DNA of 24,996 nucleotides from DATLMR01 sp035634255 (lineage in GTDB: Bacteria > Acidobacteriota > Blastocatellia > UBA7656), in NCBI GenBank assembly GCA_035634255.1, contig DASQDI010000018.1:1-24996 (forward strand), given 5' to 3'. Shown one piece after another: positions 23,659-24,996 of this stretch (position 1 is its first letter; every line of letters starts with the position of its first letter). The position numbers and the translations under genes are program-made. The notes under the pieces were generated by a model. It searched no databases. It was not told the DNA's origin and saw only the letters and a list, made by a program, of their open reading frames with translations.

Positions 23659-24339
23659 GTGAAGAAGACCTGCTCGATCCTCATACTACTCGTGTGTCTT
23701 GCGCCGTACGCGGTCCGCGCGCAGGAGCCGCCCAGAAAAACCGATCAACCTCTGCAACTCGATATAATGTTCGTCGAGATAGATTCGGCTCTGTCGGATG
23801 ACCCGGCGGCCCTCGCTCAGGATAAAGAGCGCCTGCGTCGGCTGATGTCTGAAGGGAAAGCGCGCGTGGTCTCGCGCACTCAGATGCACACGCGGGCCGG
23901 GAAGCCCGCGAGCTACAGGACCGGCATGAAGCTACCGATCCATGTGGCGGCCCTGCCGGTCGCCGACCTGCAGGAAAGCGGGCCGAGGGGCGGGCAGCAG
24001 AACGTCAGGCCCGACCAGCCGTTAGGAGCCTTCACCCCGGTCATTCAGTACGAAGAGGTCGGCCTTTTTCTGGAAGCTCACCCCGCGATTACGCCTGACG
24101 GTCTCGTGGACATCACCCTCACGGTCGAGATTAAAGGTGTTGACCGCAGCACGGGCAGGCTGACTCCTTCGTTCGCGATCAGGCGCTTGAACGAATTCGC
24201 GCGCCTCCGCTTGAATGAGCAGACCCTCTTACTGGGCGCTTCCGGCAACCGCCCGATGCCGGAGACCTCGGGGGCTCCCCCGGACGTAAAAGCCCCCTCC
24301 GATTTCGTCGTCCTGCTGACGGTCCGTAAAGTCGAATGA
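23659..24339 (+). CDS. exported secretin-domain-like protein
   Basis: A 226-residue protein with signal peptide MKKTCSILILLVCLAPYAVRA. The middle resembles part of the type II/III secretin domain: 'RVVSRTQMHTRAGKPASYRTGMKLPI', 'IQYEEVGLFLEAHPAITPDGLVDITLTVEIKGVD', and 'RLNEQTLLLGA'. Full secretins are 500 or more residues with ring-building N domains. This one has only a short N-terminus and lacks the extended barrel/gate part, so it is probably not a pore. The start is GTG 23659 after GGGAG. It is transcribed divergently from glpK. The next gene follows after 181 bp. Confidence 0.7.
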   Translation: MKKTCSILILLVCLAPYAVRAQEPPRKTDQPLQLDIMFVEIDSALSDDPAALAQDKERLRRLMSEGKARVVSRTQMHTRAGKPASYRTGMKLPIHVAALPVADLQESGPRGGQQNVRPDQPLGAFTPVIQYEEVGLFLEAHPAITPDGLVDITLTVEIKGVDRSTGRLTPSFAIRRLNEFARLRLNEQTLLLGASGNRPMPETSGAPPDVKAPSDFVVLLTVRKVE

Positions 24340-24403
24340 GGCGCGGCCGTTCTCTCATTTTGACCGAAACCGGTCAGCCAACTTGATGGAAAATGACCGA
24401 CCC

Positions 24404-24429
24404 GGCCGGGGCGGTGGGGGGCCCCGGCC
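24404..24429 (+). terminator. GC-rich hairpin, possible terminator
   Basis: GGCCGGGGC, 8-base loop, GCCCCGGCC, 65 bp after the secretin-like gene, followed by TATATCTCTCT rather than a clean T-run. A smaller hairpin TGACCG/CGGTCA (24361-24376) lies just before it. Confidence 0.45.
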
Positions 24430-24520
24430 CTATATCTCTCTGGCATTAAAGAGAAATGCGGATGGTGTAAATCAGTGGAACAGAGATAGCCTTAAAATGT
24501 TCGGCCCAGAGGCTTAAAGT

Positions 24521-24996
24521 ATGCACTCTACCGATCCCAGGAAAGCTCCTCCCTCTGCCAAGACCGGGCAGGATAGCATCGGTCTGAAAGTTTTCAGAGG
24601 CATCATTTCGGGTCTCGGGGTCTGCCTGTTTACCTACTCGGCTTTCAACCTTTTCAGGACCGGGATCAGTTCGGACTGGCTCCTCCTCGCGCTGGTCACG
24701 GTGCTCGTAGTCTCCCGCATAGAGACGGCGATCCTGAAGACTTCGAGGGCGATGACGCTCTCGGACACCTTCCTCTTCACGTCGGTGCTCCTGTACGGCA
24801 CGTATGCGTCGGTCATACTCGCGGGCATCGACGCCTCGGTCAGCGCGATCCAGCAGAAGAACCCGAAGGCCCTGCTCTTCAACCTCGCGCAGAAGAGCAT
24901 ATCGATCTTCGCTTCAAGCTCGCTCATCTACACCCTCATCGATTTCCCGACCGGCAGGATAGACGCCGGGCGGCTCGCGCTCGCCGCCGCAATTCT
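24521..24996 (+). CDS. multi-pass membrane protein, 5' part (cut by window end)
   Basis: Open from ATG 24521 to the window edge (158 residues). A short polar N-terminus is followed by at least four hydrophobic segments (about 23-46, 51-66, 83-105, 125-145) with 'TLSDTFLFTSVLLYGTYASVILAGI' and 'NPKALLFNLAQKSISIFASS'. This pattern recalls N-terminal membrane modules found before HD, GGDEF or similar output domains in bacterial signalling proteins. The output domain, if any, is outside the window, so the role is open. An AGAGG box precedes the start. Confidence 0.65.
   Translation, partial: MHSTDPRKAPPSAKTGQDSIGLKVFRGIISGLGVCLFTYSAFNLFRTGISSDWLLLALVTVLVVSRIETAILKTSRAMTLSDTFLFTSVLLYGTYASVILAGIDASVSAIQQKNPKALLFNLAQKSISIFASSSLIYTLIDFPTGRIDAGRLALAAAI

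Overview
The window has two unlike halves. The right half (about 11.2-25.0 kb) is a GC-rich chromosomal core with housekeeping genes. The left half (about 0.1-10.8 kb) is an accessory island of lower and uneven GC. I read the island as a cluster of integron gene cassettes without an integrase (a CALIN). The organism looks like an Acidobacteriota member, perhaps Blastocatellia-like. That is an inference from the VPS10/BNR propeller protein, the M1-like TPR protein, the radA/PIN-TRAM/ispD/ispF block and the general codon style. It is not proven.

Island (1-10.9 kb): the window opens in the 3' end of an IS481-type element. A series of imperfect inverted repeats follows, each about 57-102 bp, starting with GCCTAAC (or a variant) and ending with GTTAGGC (or a variant). 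Their arms pair as attC sites do, and several keep two extra unpaired bases in the left arm. All lie in the same orientation and separate plus-strand genes. The cassettes are: A (exported protein of unknown function), B (a tandem double-domain Arr-type rifampin ADP-ribosyltransferase), C (a zinc-ribbon protein with a probably broken end, plus a SAM methyltransferase), D (about 4.5 kb: a 1102-residue exported BNR propeller protein and a decayed IS481 copy), E (low-affinity iron permease family), F (small exported beta-rich protein), G (exported protein with a duplicated Tudor/SH3-like repeat) and H (no convincing ORF; its attC is broken by another IS remnant). No integron integrase or attI is visible.

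Boundary (10.9-11.4 kb): IS debris, hairpins and a tRNA-Ala(GGC) gene on the minus strand, with its own promoter and a possible terminator, separate the island from the core.

Core: a minus-strand M1-aminopeptidase-like protein with C-terminal TPRs has lost its zinc ligands. radA follows on the plus strand. After a 740-bp gap comes a tight run of PIN-TRAM protein (YacL type), ispD, ispF and pyrimidine-nucleoside phosphorylase, joined by stop/start overlaps or short gaps. The ispD/ispF pair supplies two successive-pathway steps of MEP isoprenoid synthesis. A BMP-family nucleoside-binding lipoprotein with its own promoter lies next to the phosphorylase. On the minus strand are a CNNM/CorC-type CBS membrane protein and glycerol kinase glpK. 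Divergent from glpK is a small exported secretin-domain-like protein, and the window ends inside a multi-pass membrane protein.
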